Of a stretch of DNA of 64,000 bases, positions 57,534-64,000 are shown piece after piece. The DNA comes from Winogradskyella sp. KYW1333 (GTDB lineage Bacteria; Bacteroidota; Bacteroidia; Flavobacteriales; Flavobacteriaceae). Below the pieces are notes generated by a model. It did not search any database. It saw nothing but the letters and a program-made list of their open reading frames with translations, and had not been told where the DNA came from. Location: positions 186,001-250,000 of the forward strand of contig NZ_QPHL01000016.1 in assembly GCF_003335675.1 (NCBI RefSeq), given 5' to 3'. The position numbers were made by a program, and so were the translations under genes. Position 1 is the stretch's first letter; each line of letters begins with the position of its first letter.

Positions 57534-58592
57534 ATGGATTTACAACAAAGAATTAACGCTTTTGCAAAATTAGGATTGTTTTTGGGTCAGTTTACCACTA
57601 AGGGTATCGACAAAAATGACGATATTAAAGAAAACGATTTGTTTTTTGATGGCTTTAAACATCAAATAAAAATAGCTGAAGAAAATAATGGTTGGTTCTC
57701 AAAAACTAATATTCTATTCTCGTTAGAGTCTTGGTCTAATGCATTGATTATGTGCAATATTAATAAATGGTTGGAGAAGTATAACTTTAATGAAGTTAAT
57801 GAGCAAACCATAGCAATAATAATGGCAGGAAATATCCCTTTGGTAGGATTTCATGACTTTATTTCCGTTCTAATTACGGGTCATGATATTTTGGTAAAGC
57901 AATCTTCAAATGACAAACATCTTCTACCTTTTTTAGCAAAATATCTCGAAATTATAGAACCAGGCTTTAAGGGTAAAATAAAGTTCACTGAAGATAAATT
58001 GTCACATTTTGATGCAGTCATTGCTACTGGTAGCAACAACACGGCACGTTATTTTGAATACTATTTTAAGAATAAACCATCTATCATAAGAAAAAACAGA
58101 AACTCTGTTGCCGTTTTATCTGGTGATGAGTCTAAGGAGGAATTAGAAGCGCTCTCAGATGATATTTTTAGATATTACGGTCTGGGTTGCCGAAATGTTT
58201 CAAAATTATTTGTACCAAAAGATTATGATTTCGATGCTTTCTTCAATGGAGTTTACAAATGGCATCCAATAATTCACGAAACCAAATATGTTAATAACTA
58301 TGATTACAATAAGGCAGTATATTTAATGAGTGAATTTGATATGCTTGAAAATGGATTCTTAATGTTAAAAGAAGATAAAAGTTATTCTTCACCAATTGCA
58401 ACTGTTTTTTATGAATATTATGAAACCCCGAAGCAATTAAAGGAAAAGTTGCTTTCAAACAGAGACAATATTCAGTGTATTGTAACTAGAGGAGATTTTG
58501 AGAACAAAATAGCTTTTGGAAAAACTCAAAACCCACAATTATGGGATTATGCGGACAATATTGATACTGTTGAATTCCTGTTAAAAAGATAG
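57534..58592 (+). CDS. Acyl-CoA reductase (LuxC-like)
   Basis: A 352-residue protein of the LuxC-type acyl-CoA reductase family, which reduces fatty acyl-CoA or acyl-protein thioesters to aldehydes with NADPH. The likely catalytic Cys is in [15 protein letters not shown]. An [15 protein letters not shown] motif near residue 90 and a [13 protein letters not shown] segment form the cofactor region. It is common in Flavobacteriaceae next to ferredoxin and serC; its physiological acyl substrate is unknown. It starts on the opposite strand 70 nt from ferredoxin and is followed by serC. Confidence 0.82.
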   Translation: MDLQQRINAFAKLGLFLGQFTTKGIDKNDDIKENDLFFDGFKHQIKIAEENNGWFSKTNILFSLESWSNALIMCNINKWLEKYNFNEVNEQTIAIIMAGNIPLVGFHDFISVLITGHDILVKQSSNDKHLLPFLAKYLEIIEPGFKGKIKFTEDKLSHFDAVIATGSNNTARYFEYYFKNKPSIIRKNRNSVAVLSGDESKEELEALSDDIFRYYGLGCRNVSKLFVPKDYDFDAFFNGVYKWHPIIHETKYVNNYDYNKAVYLMSEFDMLENGFLMLKEDKSYSSPIATVFYEYYETPKQLKEKLLSNRDNIQCIVTRGDFENKIAFGKTQNPQLWDYADNIDTVEFLLKR

Positions 58593-58664
58593 TCTAAAAA
58601 TTATCAATTTCGTAATGCTTTTTAGTCAATTAATTAGCATTTTTGTACGTTTAAAAATAATATC

Positions 58665-59726
58665 ATGAAAAAACATAATTTTAGCGCAGGTCCTTGTGTA
58701 TTACCTAAGTCAGTAATGGAAAAAGCAGCGGAAGCTGTTGTTAACTTTGACGACGGTTTATCTCTAATTGAAATATCTCATAGGAGCAAACCTTTTGTTG
58801 ATGTAATGGAAAAAGCAAGATCTCTTGCTTTAGAATTATTGGGATTAGAAGGTAAAGGCTACAAGGCTTTATTTCTTCAAGGTGGTGCCAGTACACAATT
58901 TTTAATGGTTGCTCTAAATTTACTTGAAAAAAGAGCTGGTTATTTAAATACAGGTACTTGGTCAGACAAAGCAATTAAGGAGGCAAAAATTTATGATGAC
59001 ATTTATGAGGTTGCAACATCGAAAAATGCAGGATATAATTATATTCCTAAAGGATATGATATTCCTGAAGATTATGATTATTTTCACTGTACATCCAACA
59101 ATACAATCTTTGGAACTCAAATAAAAAAATTCCCTAATTCACCAATTCCAATGGTGTGCGATATGAGTAGTGATATTTTTTCACGTCAACTAGATTTTAC
59201 TCAATTTGATATTATATACGCTGGTGCACAGAAAAATATGGGTCCAGCTGGCACAACATTAGTTGTTGTAAAAGAAGATGTTTTAGGAAAAGTATCGAGA
59301 AAAATACCATCTATGATGGATTACAAAATACATATTGGAAAAGGAAGTATGTTTAATACGCCTCCAGTATTTGCAGTATATGTGTCAATGCTTACAATGC
59401 AATGGCTAAAAGATCTTGGCGGTATAAAAACCATTGAAGATGAAAATGATAAAAAGGCACGATTGATATATTCTGAAATTGATTTAAACCCATTATTTAA
59501 AGGGTATTCAGTCAAGGAAGACCGATCAATAATGAATGCAACCTTCACTTTAGAAAATGAGAATTTAAAAGAAACATTTGATGCTATGTGGAAAGAAGCA
59601 GGTATTAATGGATTGAATGGTCATAGAAGTGTTGGAGGCTATAGAGCTTCAATGTACAATGCCTTAACTTTAGATAGCGTAAAGGCACTTGTTGAGGTAA
59701 TGAGCGAACTAGAGCGTAAAGCTTAA
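58665..59726 (+). CDS. serC: Phosphoserine aminotransferase
   Basis: A 353-residue class V PLP aminotransferase that converts 3-phosphohydroxypyruvate and glutamate to phosphoserine in serine synthesis. HNFSAGPCVLPKSVM at the N-terminus, LFLQGGASTQFLMV, CDMSSDIFSR and the PLP Lys in YAGAQKNMGPAG are typical. It precedes serA with a 25-nt gap, giving two of the three serine pathway enzymes in one unit. A weak CATTTTTG box lies near 58639. Confidence 0.95.
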   Translation: MKKHNFSAGPCVLPKSVMEKAAEAVVNFDDGLSLIEISHRSKPFVDVMEKARSLALELLGLEGKGYKALFLQGGASTQFLMVALNLLEKRAGYLNTGTWSDKAIKEAKIYDDIYEVATSKNAGYNYIPKGYDIPEDYDYFHCTSNNTIFGTQIKKFPNSPIPMVCDMSSDIFSRQLDFTQFDIIYAGAQKNMGPAGTTLVVVKEDVLGKVSRKIPSMMDYKIHIGKGSMFNTPPVFAVYVSMLTMQWLKDLGGIKTIEDENDKKARLIYSEIDLNPLFKGYSVKEDRSIMNATFTLENENLKETFDAMWKEAGINGLNGHRSVGGYRASMYNALTLDSVKALVEVMSELERKA

Positions 59727-59751
59727 TTAAATAACCTATATAAAAATTATA

Positions 59752-60702
59752 ATGAAAGTATTAGCAAATGATGGTGTTTCTCAGAGTGGTATTAGCGCTT
59801 TGGAGTCTGCTGGGTATGAGGTATTGACAACTACAGTTGCACAAGTGCAACTACAAAACTATATAAATGAAAATGACATTTCAGTTCTACTTGTGCGAAG
59901 TGCAACTAAGGTTAGAAAAGATATCATTGATAATTGTCCAGGTCTAAAAATTATTGGTCGTGGTGGTGTTGGAATGGACAATATTGATGTAGAATATGCT
60001 AGAGAAAAAGGAATTCACGTTATAAACACACCTGCAGCCTCCTCACATTCTGTTGCAGAACTAGTATTTGGTCATTTTTACGGATTAGCTAGATATCTTC
60101 ACAACTCAAACCGCGATATGCCTCTTGAAGGGGATAAAAATTTTAAGAGTCTTAAAAAGGCTTATGCTAAAGGAAAAGAGTTAAAAGGCAAAACGTTAGG
60201 TGTCATTGGCTTTGGACGCATAGGACAAGCCACTGCTAAAATTGGCTTAGGGGCTGGAATGAAAGTTGTTGCATTTGATCCATTTATTGAAGAAGTAAAT
60301 TTAGAACTAGAGTTCTTTGATGGGCAAAAGGTAAATTTCGATATAAAGACAGTTTCTAAGGAAGAGGTTTTAAAAAAGGCGGATTTTATAACATTACACG
60401 TACCTGCACAAAAAGATTATGTAATAGATGAATCGGATTTCAATCAAATGAAAGATGGTGTAATCATAGCAAACGCTGCTCGTGGTGGTGTTGTTAATGA
60501 AGTGGCTCTGGTTAAAGCAATTGAAAGCGGTAAGGTAGCTCGTGCAGCATTAGACGTTTTTGAAAAAGAACCACAACCTGAAGTACAATTATTAATGAAC
60601 TCTTCATTATCGCTAACGCCTCACACAGGTGCTGCAACTAATGAAGCGCAAGACAGAATCGGTGTAGAATTGGCAGATCAGATTATTAGTATTCTAGGTT
60701 AA
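59752..60702 (+). CDS. serA: D-3-phosphoglycerate dehydrogenase (short form)
   Basis: A 316-residue 2-hydroxyacid dehydrogenase. The NAD loop is GVIGFGRIGQATAKIGLGAGM, and the catalytic region has NAARGGVVNE and a His in LTPHTGAATNE. It lacks the ACT domain found in the longer E. coli enzyme, so feedback control by serine through that domain is absent. The neighbour serC makes phosphoglycerate dehydrogenase the best call among D-2-hydroxyacid dehydrogenases. A strong terminator follows. Confidence 0.92.
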   Translation: MKVLANDGVSQSGISALESAGYEVLTTTVAQVQLQNYINENDISVLLVRSATKVRKDIIDNCPGLKIIGRGGVGMDNIDVEYAREKGIHVINTPAASSHSVAELVFGHFYGLARYLHNSNRDMPLEGDKNFKSLKKAYAKGKELKGKTLGVIGFGRIGQATAKIGLGAGMKVVAFDPFIEEVNLELEFFDGQKVNFDIKTVSKEEVLKKADFITLHVPAQKDYVIDESDFNQMKDGVIIANAARGGVVNEVALVKAIESGKVARAALDVFEKEPQPEVQLLMNSSLSLTPHTGAATNEAQDRIGVELADQIISILG

Positions 60703-60736
60703 TTGCTAATTAATTGTGACTTTCCCATTACAAATG

Positions 60737-60764
60737 AGTCCTAATATATGTTGGGACTTTTTTT
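60737..60764 (+). terminator. Rho-independent terminator after serA
   Basis: AGTCCTAA and TTGGGACT pair (one G-U) around a 6-nt loop, followed by seven T. It lies 35 nt past the serA stop. Confidence 0.88.
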
Positions 60765-60808
60765 GTACCCTCAAGTTAAATTATTAAAGGTAAAAAAATA
60801 AAAAAAAT

Positions 60809-61021
60809 TCAGGAATTCTAGACTTATCAAGCAGTGACCTTGGAAAAACAATTATCACTGGTGTTTCAAGTACTAAAGGAAATGAACAAAGTTTCTTAGA
60901 AAGCATTTTAGATGCAGATGTTGATGGTAGCGTTATCGATGATGTTGCTGGCATGGTTTTAGGCGGAAGCAAGAAAAAAGGTGGTCTTGGTGGTTTACTA
61001 GGAGGACTTTTAGGGAAATAA
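60809..61021 (+). pseudogene. DUF937-family gene remnant with lost start codon and internal deletion
   Basis: The frame from 60809 reads SGILDLSSSDLGKTIITGVS, then SFLESILDADVDGSVIDDV and GGSKKKGGLGGLLGGLLGK to the TAA at 61019. Full DUF937 proteins start MSGILDL and have more than 100 residues between these two blocks, so a large in-frame part is missing. The expected ATG before TCAGGA is replaced by AAT, consistent with loss of one G from the start codon, and a TAA lies six codons upstream in frame. It sits after serA, where Flavobacteriaceae often carry a full DUF937 gene, as I recall. It is probably not translated. Confidence 0.8.
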
Positions 61022-61046
61022 ACTTCTCTATATTAAAAATTTATAA

Positions 61047-61074
61047 AACAGCTCAATATGGGCTGTTTTTTATT
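61047..61074 (+). terminator. Rho-independent terminator after the DUF937 remnant
   Basis: AACAGCTC and GGGCTGTT pair (one G-U) around a 5-nt loop and are followed by a T-run. It sits 26 nt past the remnant stop and seems to have survived gene decay. Confidence 0.82.
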
Positions 61075-61215
61075 TTATACACTATGTGAAACAAAATATT
61101 CACTAAGTAAATATTGTGTAATACTAATTGGTTATTGTTTATGGTTCTAAGATCTAGGTCATTTGTGATGTTAAAAAGCAAATAATTAATACTAAAATTA
61201 ATACCTTTAAATACT

Positions 61216-61653
61216 ATGAAAAAGATACTACCAATTATCATTGTTATTGCATTAATTGTCAGTTGTAAATCATACAACAACACCCAAATAATAAATCATG
61301 ATTCTGAAGATGCACTTGTTAAAACCGATACGGTTTCAATTAGTAGTAATGAAACTGACTATGAAATAATAATTATTGAACCAGGATTTTATAATTGGCT
61401 GTTAAGCAAAGCAAGACCCCGTGGTTTTCATTCTCAACAATACCTAGAAACTAGAAATCAACTTTTAGTTCAATCATGGAATCAAAGAAACCTTCAACCT
61501 CAAGTTTATGACCCTAATTTATATGAGTTAAGAATTGATTATGATAATCTTACTGATTATGGATATGAGGTCAATTATTTACTTTATAACTATTTTATCT
61601 ACTTTCAGTTAAAATATAATCAGCGTCTCACATCATTTGTTCCCAGAATTTGA
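61216..61653 (+). CDS. Small lipoprotein, DUF6146-like
   Basis: A 145-residue protein. The lipoprotein signal ends at Cys17 (IVSCKS). The mature domain contains IEPGFYNWLLSKARPRGFHS, LVQSWNQRN, and YGYEVNYLLYNYFIYFQLKYNQRL, rich in Tyr and Trp. This matches, from memory, the DUF6146 family of flavobacterial lipoproteins; function is unknown. It is followed 27 nt later by a DUF6787-like gene. Confidence 0.7.
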   Translation: MKKILPIIIVIALIVSCKSYNNTQIINHDSEDALVKTDTVSISSNETDYEIIIIEPGFYNWLLSKARPRGFHSQQYLETRNQLLVQSWNQRNLQPQVYDPNLYELRIDYDNLTDYGYEVNYLLYNYFIYFQLKYNQRLTSFVPRI

Positions 61654-61655
61654 CT

Positions 61656-61663
61656 TAATTTTG
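61656..61663 (+). promoter_or_regulatory. Candidate -7 promoter box for the DUF6787-like gene
   Basis: TAATTTTG matches TAnnTTTG and lies 17 nt before the ATG at 61681, right after the DUF6146-like stop. Confidence 0.4.
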
Positions 61664-61680
61664 CATCGCAAAAATGAGAT

Positions 61681-62175
61681 ATGAAAAATTTTAAAGAAAA
61701 ATGGGAGATTCAACAGAATTGGCAGTTGATTTTTCCATTTTTTGGTTTAATAGGTTTAATATATTCAGGATATAAAATAGCGAATGTTCTTTTAGCCGAA
61801 TGCCATATCATAGTTGAGGTTTTGGCAACAATTCAAATATCTTACCTATTATTAAAAATTACTTTATTTCTCTTTAAAAAATTAGAAAAGAAATGGATAC
61901 TCAATTATAAATGGGAAATGATCCGAGTATTCATAGTTTTTGCTGTTACTGGTTCATCTTCTATGTTAGTTGGAAGACCAATTATAAAGCTATTGGGAAT
62001 TACTAAAGAAAACTTAAACCCTGTCCTCTACTGGATATTATTTATTATTATTGGGCTCATAATTTATCAGATTCTTTTGGTTACCTTTGGCTGGTTGTTC
62101 GGTCAGTTTAAGTTTTTCTGGGAATTTGAAAAGAAAATGCTTAGACGATTTGGATTAAGACGATTTATAGATTGA
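61681..62175 (+). CDS. DUF6787-like membrane protein
   Basis: A 164-residue protein with four hydrophobic segments (about 16-34, 42-62, 78-98, 118-142). The conserved-looking parts are KWEIQQNWQLIFPF at the N-terminus, VTGSSSMLVGRPIIKLLGI in the middle and FFWEFEKKMLRRFG at the basic C-terminus. From memory it fits the DUF6787 family of Bacteroidota. Function unknown. Its TGA stop overlaps the TTG start of the next gene (TTGA). Confidence 0.7.
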   Translation: MKNFKEKWEIQQNWQLIFPFFGLIGLIYSGYKIANVLLAECHIIVEVLATIQISYLLLKITLFLFKKLEKKWILNYKWEMIRVFIVFAVTGSSSMLVGRPIIKLLGITKENLNPVLYWILFIIIGLIIYQILLVTFGWLFGQFKFFWEFEKKMLRRFGLRRFID

Positions 62176-62513
62176 ATAAAAAAGCTTTAATAACGACAAT
62201 TTTTAAAACACTAGCTATAGTGTTGGTATGCGCTGTATTATTCCCATCAGTAGTAAAGCTTTCACATGTCTATAATCATCATGAACATTTTGTTTGTACT
62301 GATGATGTAGATCATTCAACGCACTTACATCAAATAGATATTGATTGTGAGTTTTATAAGTTTAAATTAAATAATCATTTTTACGCAGAATTAGCATATT
62401 CAAACAATACCTCACATGAAATATATAATAAGACAAACTTGTCTTATTATATATTTTTAAGAACACATCAGCAACATACTTCACATTTAAGAGGTCCACC
62501 TCACACAGTGTAA
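62172..62513 (+). CDS. His-rich periplasmic protein
   Basis: A 113-residue protein starting with TTG at 62172, which overlaps the DUF6787-like stop as TTGA, so translation is probably coupled. A hydrophobic segment at about 8-28 acts as signal or anchor. The rest holds His clusters (YNHHEHF, DHSTHLHQ, THQQHTSHLRG), two Cys (CTDD, DCEF) and FYKFKLNNHF. Such composition suggests metal binding outside the cytoplasm. It precedes the TonB-dependent receptor by 80 nt, so the two may handle the same metal or chelate. A 38-bp inverted repeat lies in its 3' part. Confidence 0.7.
   Translation: MNKKALITTIFKTLAIVLVCAVLFPSVVKLSHVYNHHEHFVCTDDVDHSTHLHQIDIDCEFYKFKLNNHFYAELAYSNNTSHEIYNKTNLSYYIFLRTHQQHTSHLRGPPHTV
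62419..62456. repeat. 18-bp perfect inverted repeat with 2-nt centre
   Basis: The arm at 62419-62436 and its reverse complement at 62439-62456 match at all 18 positions around the centre AC; the core reads AAGACAAACTTGTCTT. It lies in the coding sequence for residues about 83-95 of the His-rich protein and is followed by TT. As RNA it would form a long AU-rich hairpin about 137 nt before the receptor start. Confidence 0.85.
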
Positions 62514-62541
62514 TCAATCATACCAGATAATCACTAAATTC

Positions 62542-62569
62542 AAACAAGATTAAAAAATAAGTCTTGTTT
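62542..62569 (+). promoter_or_regulatory. Hairpin upstream of the TonB receptor (terminator or leader element)
   Basis: AAACAAGATT and AGTCTTGTTT can form a 10-bp stem (one G-U) with an 8-nt loop, 24 nt before the receptor ATG at 62593. No long T-run follows directly, so it is not a clear terminator. It shares the ACAAG/CTTGT core with the larger inverted repeat at 62419-62456. Confidence 0.45.
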
Positions 62570-62592
62570 AATTAATATAAATTTTTTCAATA

Positions 62593-64000
62593 ATGAAATA
62601 CTACGTACTTATAGTACTTTTGGTATTTATGTGTTTTGGATTTGCTCAAAAATGCGATGACGTATTTTTAGGGGAATTAAGGGATTTTCACGACAATACA
62701 CCACTTAATGGAGCTACAGTATTTATTAAAAACTTAAATAAATATGTTGCCTCAGATGAAAGAGGAAAATTTAAAATTGAAAATCTGTGCAAAGGAGAAC
62801 TTATTCTTGTAATATCTCATATTGGATGTGAAACAAAAAGAATAACATTCAATATTGATGGAGATATGTTTCAAAACATTGCTTTAGAACATCATATAGA
62901 GGAATTAAATGAAGTTTCTATTGCGGCAACTGTTGAAAGAAAAGAAACAAAAACATCTCAAGAAACAATTATAAAATCAGAAACGCTCAAACGCTATAGT
63001 AATCTAAGCGTAGGAGATGCCCTTAAAGAGGTACCAGGAGTTTCATCTATTAATACTGGAAGTACTATTGTTAAACCAATGATTAATGGATTGCATAGTA
63101 GTAGGGTTTTGATAATGAATAATGGCGTACGATTACAAGACCAAGAATGGGGTATTGAACATGCGCCAAATATTGATGTAAATATTGCAAATCAAATTTC
63201 TGTTATAAAAGGGTCTGGCGCATTGGCTTACGGTGGCGATGCCGTTGGAGGTGTAGTTGTGATAAATCCAAAACGGATAATTCGTTTGGATACAATTTAT
63301 GGCCGCACTTTAATTGGTGGTCAAACTAACGGTCGTGGTTATAATATAACTTCAACTCTAAATAAAAACTTTAGTTCAGGATGGTTTGCTGAAATCCAAG
63401 GATCTTCTAAAAGAAATGGAGATTTGAAAGCTCCAAACTATACTTTAACTAATACAGGTTTGGATTCAAAAGGTGTTTCTGCTCGTTTTGGTAAGTTAAA
63501 TTTTGAGTCTGGTTTTGAAATATACTACAGTTTTTTAGATAATGAAATCGGTATTCTAGGTGCTTCTCATATTGGTAGTGTTTTTGATTTAGAAAGAGCT
63601 ATTAATTCGGGGCAACCATTTTTGGTTGAGGATTTTAGTTATGAGATCAATGCTCCTAAACAAGAAATAACGCATCATTTAGCTAAGCTTAATTATTATA
63701 AAAGGTATAAAAATTTTGGCAGGCTTAAACTACAGTATGATTATCAACATAACCAACGTCTTGAATTTGATGTTAGAATTGGTGATAGGAGAGAAATTCC
63801 CGCTATTGATTTAACCCTACAAACGCATTCCATTTTGGCAGATGTGAATTTAGATTCTAATTTAGATAGAAAAATAAATTTTGGAGTTATAGGGCGATTT
63901 CAAGATAATTTTGCTAACCCAGATACTGGAGTGAGACGTTTAATTCCTGATTATAACAAGTATGATTTTGGTATTTATACTACTGTAGAATATGTGGTCA
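62593..64000 (+). CDS. TonB-dependent receptor, 5' part (cut by window edge)
   Basis: About 469 residues are visible, and the C-terminus lies outside the window. A signal peptide (1-18, ending GFAQ) is followed by a carboxypeptidase-regulatory-like beta domain (about 25-105, FLGELRDFHDNTPLNGATV, DERGKFKIENL). The plug domain comes next (about 115-235: VGDALKEVPGVSSINTGS, KPMINGLHSSRVLIMNNGVR, GALAYGGDAVGGVVVI), and then the beta-barrel begins. It takes up an unknown ligand through the outer membrane with TonB energy. The His-rich protein just upstream hints at a metal or metal chelate, and the plug (HSSRVLIMNNG) resembles those of metal-type receptors. Confidence 0.92.
   Translation, partial: MKYYVLIVLLVFMCFGFAQKCDDVFLGELRDFHDNTPLNGATVFIKNLNKYVASDERGKFKIENLCKGELILVISHIGCETKRITFNIDGDMFQNIALEHHIEELNEVSIAATVERKETKTSQETIIKSETLKRYSNLSVGDALKEVPGVSSINTGSTIVKPMINGLHSSRVLIMNNGVRLQDQEWGIEHAPNIDVNIANQISVIKGSGALAYGGDAVGGVVVINPKRIIRLDTIYGRTLIGGQTNGRGYNITSTLNKNFSSGWFAEIQGSSKRNGDLKAPNYTLTNTGLDSKGVSARFGKLNFESGFEIYYSFLDNEIGILGASHIGSVFDLERAINSGQPFLVEDFSYEINAPKQEITHHLAKLNYYKRYKNFGRLKLQYDYQHNQRLEFDVRIGDRREIPAIDLTLQTHSILADVNLDSNLDRKINFGVIGRFQDNFANPDTGVRRLIPDYNKYDFGIYTTVEYVV

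Noticed and set aside
60784-60972. Minus-strand frame of 62 codons
   Set aside because: Antisense to the DUF937 remnant, which is recognisable on the plus strand.

Overview
The window is a chromosomal segment of a member of the Bacteroidota, most likely family Flavobacteriaceae. The evidence is AT-rich DNA, few Shine-Dalgarno sequences, TAnnTTTG-type -7 promoter boxes in front of many genes, a fused lpxC-fabZ gene, two lpxD paralogues, the type IX secretion regulator PorX, a protein with a T9SS sorting domain, a eukaryote-like UDP-glucose dehydrogenase and a TonB receptor with a carboxypeptidase-regulatory-like N-terminus. No rRNA, tRNA, insertion sequence, integrase or CRISPR array was recognised.

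Layout. 1-11515 (minus strand): a glycosyltransferase cut by the left edge, a prohibitin-like and a von Willebrand A membrane protein, fabG, sucD, and a lipid A cluster (second lpxD, efp, lpxA, lpxC-fabZ, lpxD) headed by an HD-domain hydrolase. 11542-16144 (plus): porX, tsaE, a 47-residue secreted peptide that overlaps a small membrane protein gene, alanine dehydrogenase and a DUF4258-like protein. 16226-42032: a large capsule/exopolysaccharide locus of Wzx/Wzy/Wza/Wzc type. It holds UDP-uronate synthesis genes, five or more glycosyltransferases, a flippase, a polymerase, two ATP-grasp ligase families, an asparagine-synthase-like amidotransferase, a PglE/PglF-like pair, and one gene on the opposite strand encoding a 1312-residue pectate-lyase-like T9SS substrate. 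42058-51057: putA, aroB, a decayed DinB-family pseudogene, an Lrp/AsnC regulator, an M14 peptidase divergent from an XRE regulator with repeated palindromic operator candidates, a lipoprotein, TerC, and an MBOAT/SGNH acyltransferase pair. 51054-60702: parC, parE, ychF, ferredoxin, acyl-CoA reductase, serC and serA. 60703-64000: a DUF937 gene remnant, two DUF-type proteins, a His-rich periplasmic protein and the 5' part of a TonB-dependent receptor.

How it fits together. The capsule locus can make UDP-glucuronate and UDP-galacturonate, and it carries three enzymes able in principle to form amide bonds (TupA-like ATP-grasp, sugar-transfer-associated ATP-grasp, AsnB-like). A uronic-acid polymer with amidated or aminoacylated carboxyl groups is therefore plausible. 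The pectate-lyase-like protein inside the locus could trim such a polymer and would leave the cell by the type IX system that PorX regulates. No initiating phosphoglycosyl transferase and no PglD-like acetyltransferase is visible in the locus.

The best leads are the uronate/ATP-grasp capsule locus with its embedded lyase, the XRE operator array, the overlapping 47-residue secreted peptide, two pseudogenes (DinB and DUF937) and a 38-bp inverted repeat inside the His-rich gene. All family assignments come from reading motifs, not from database searches.
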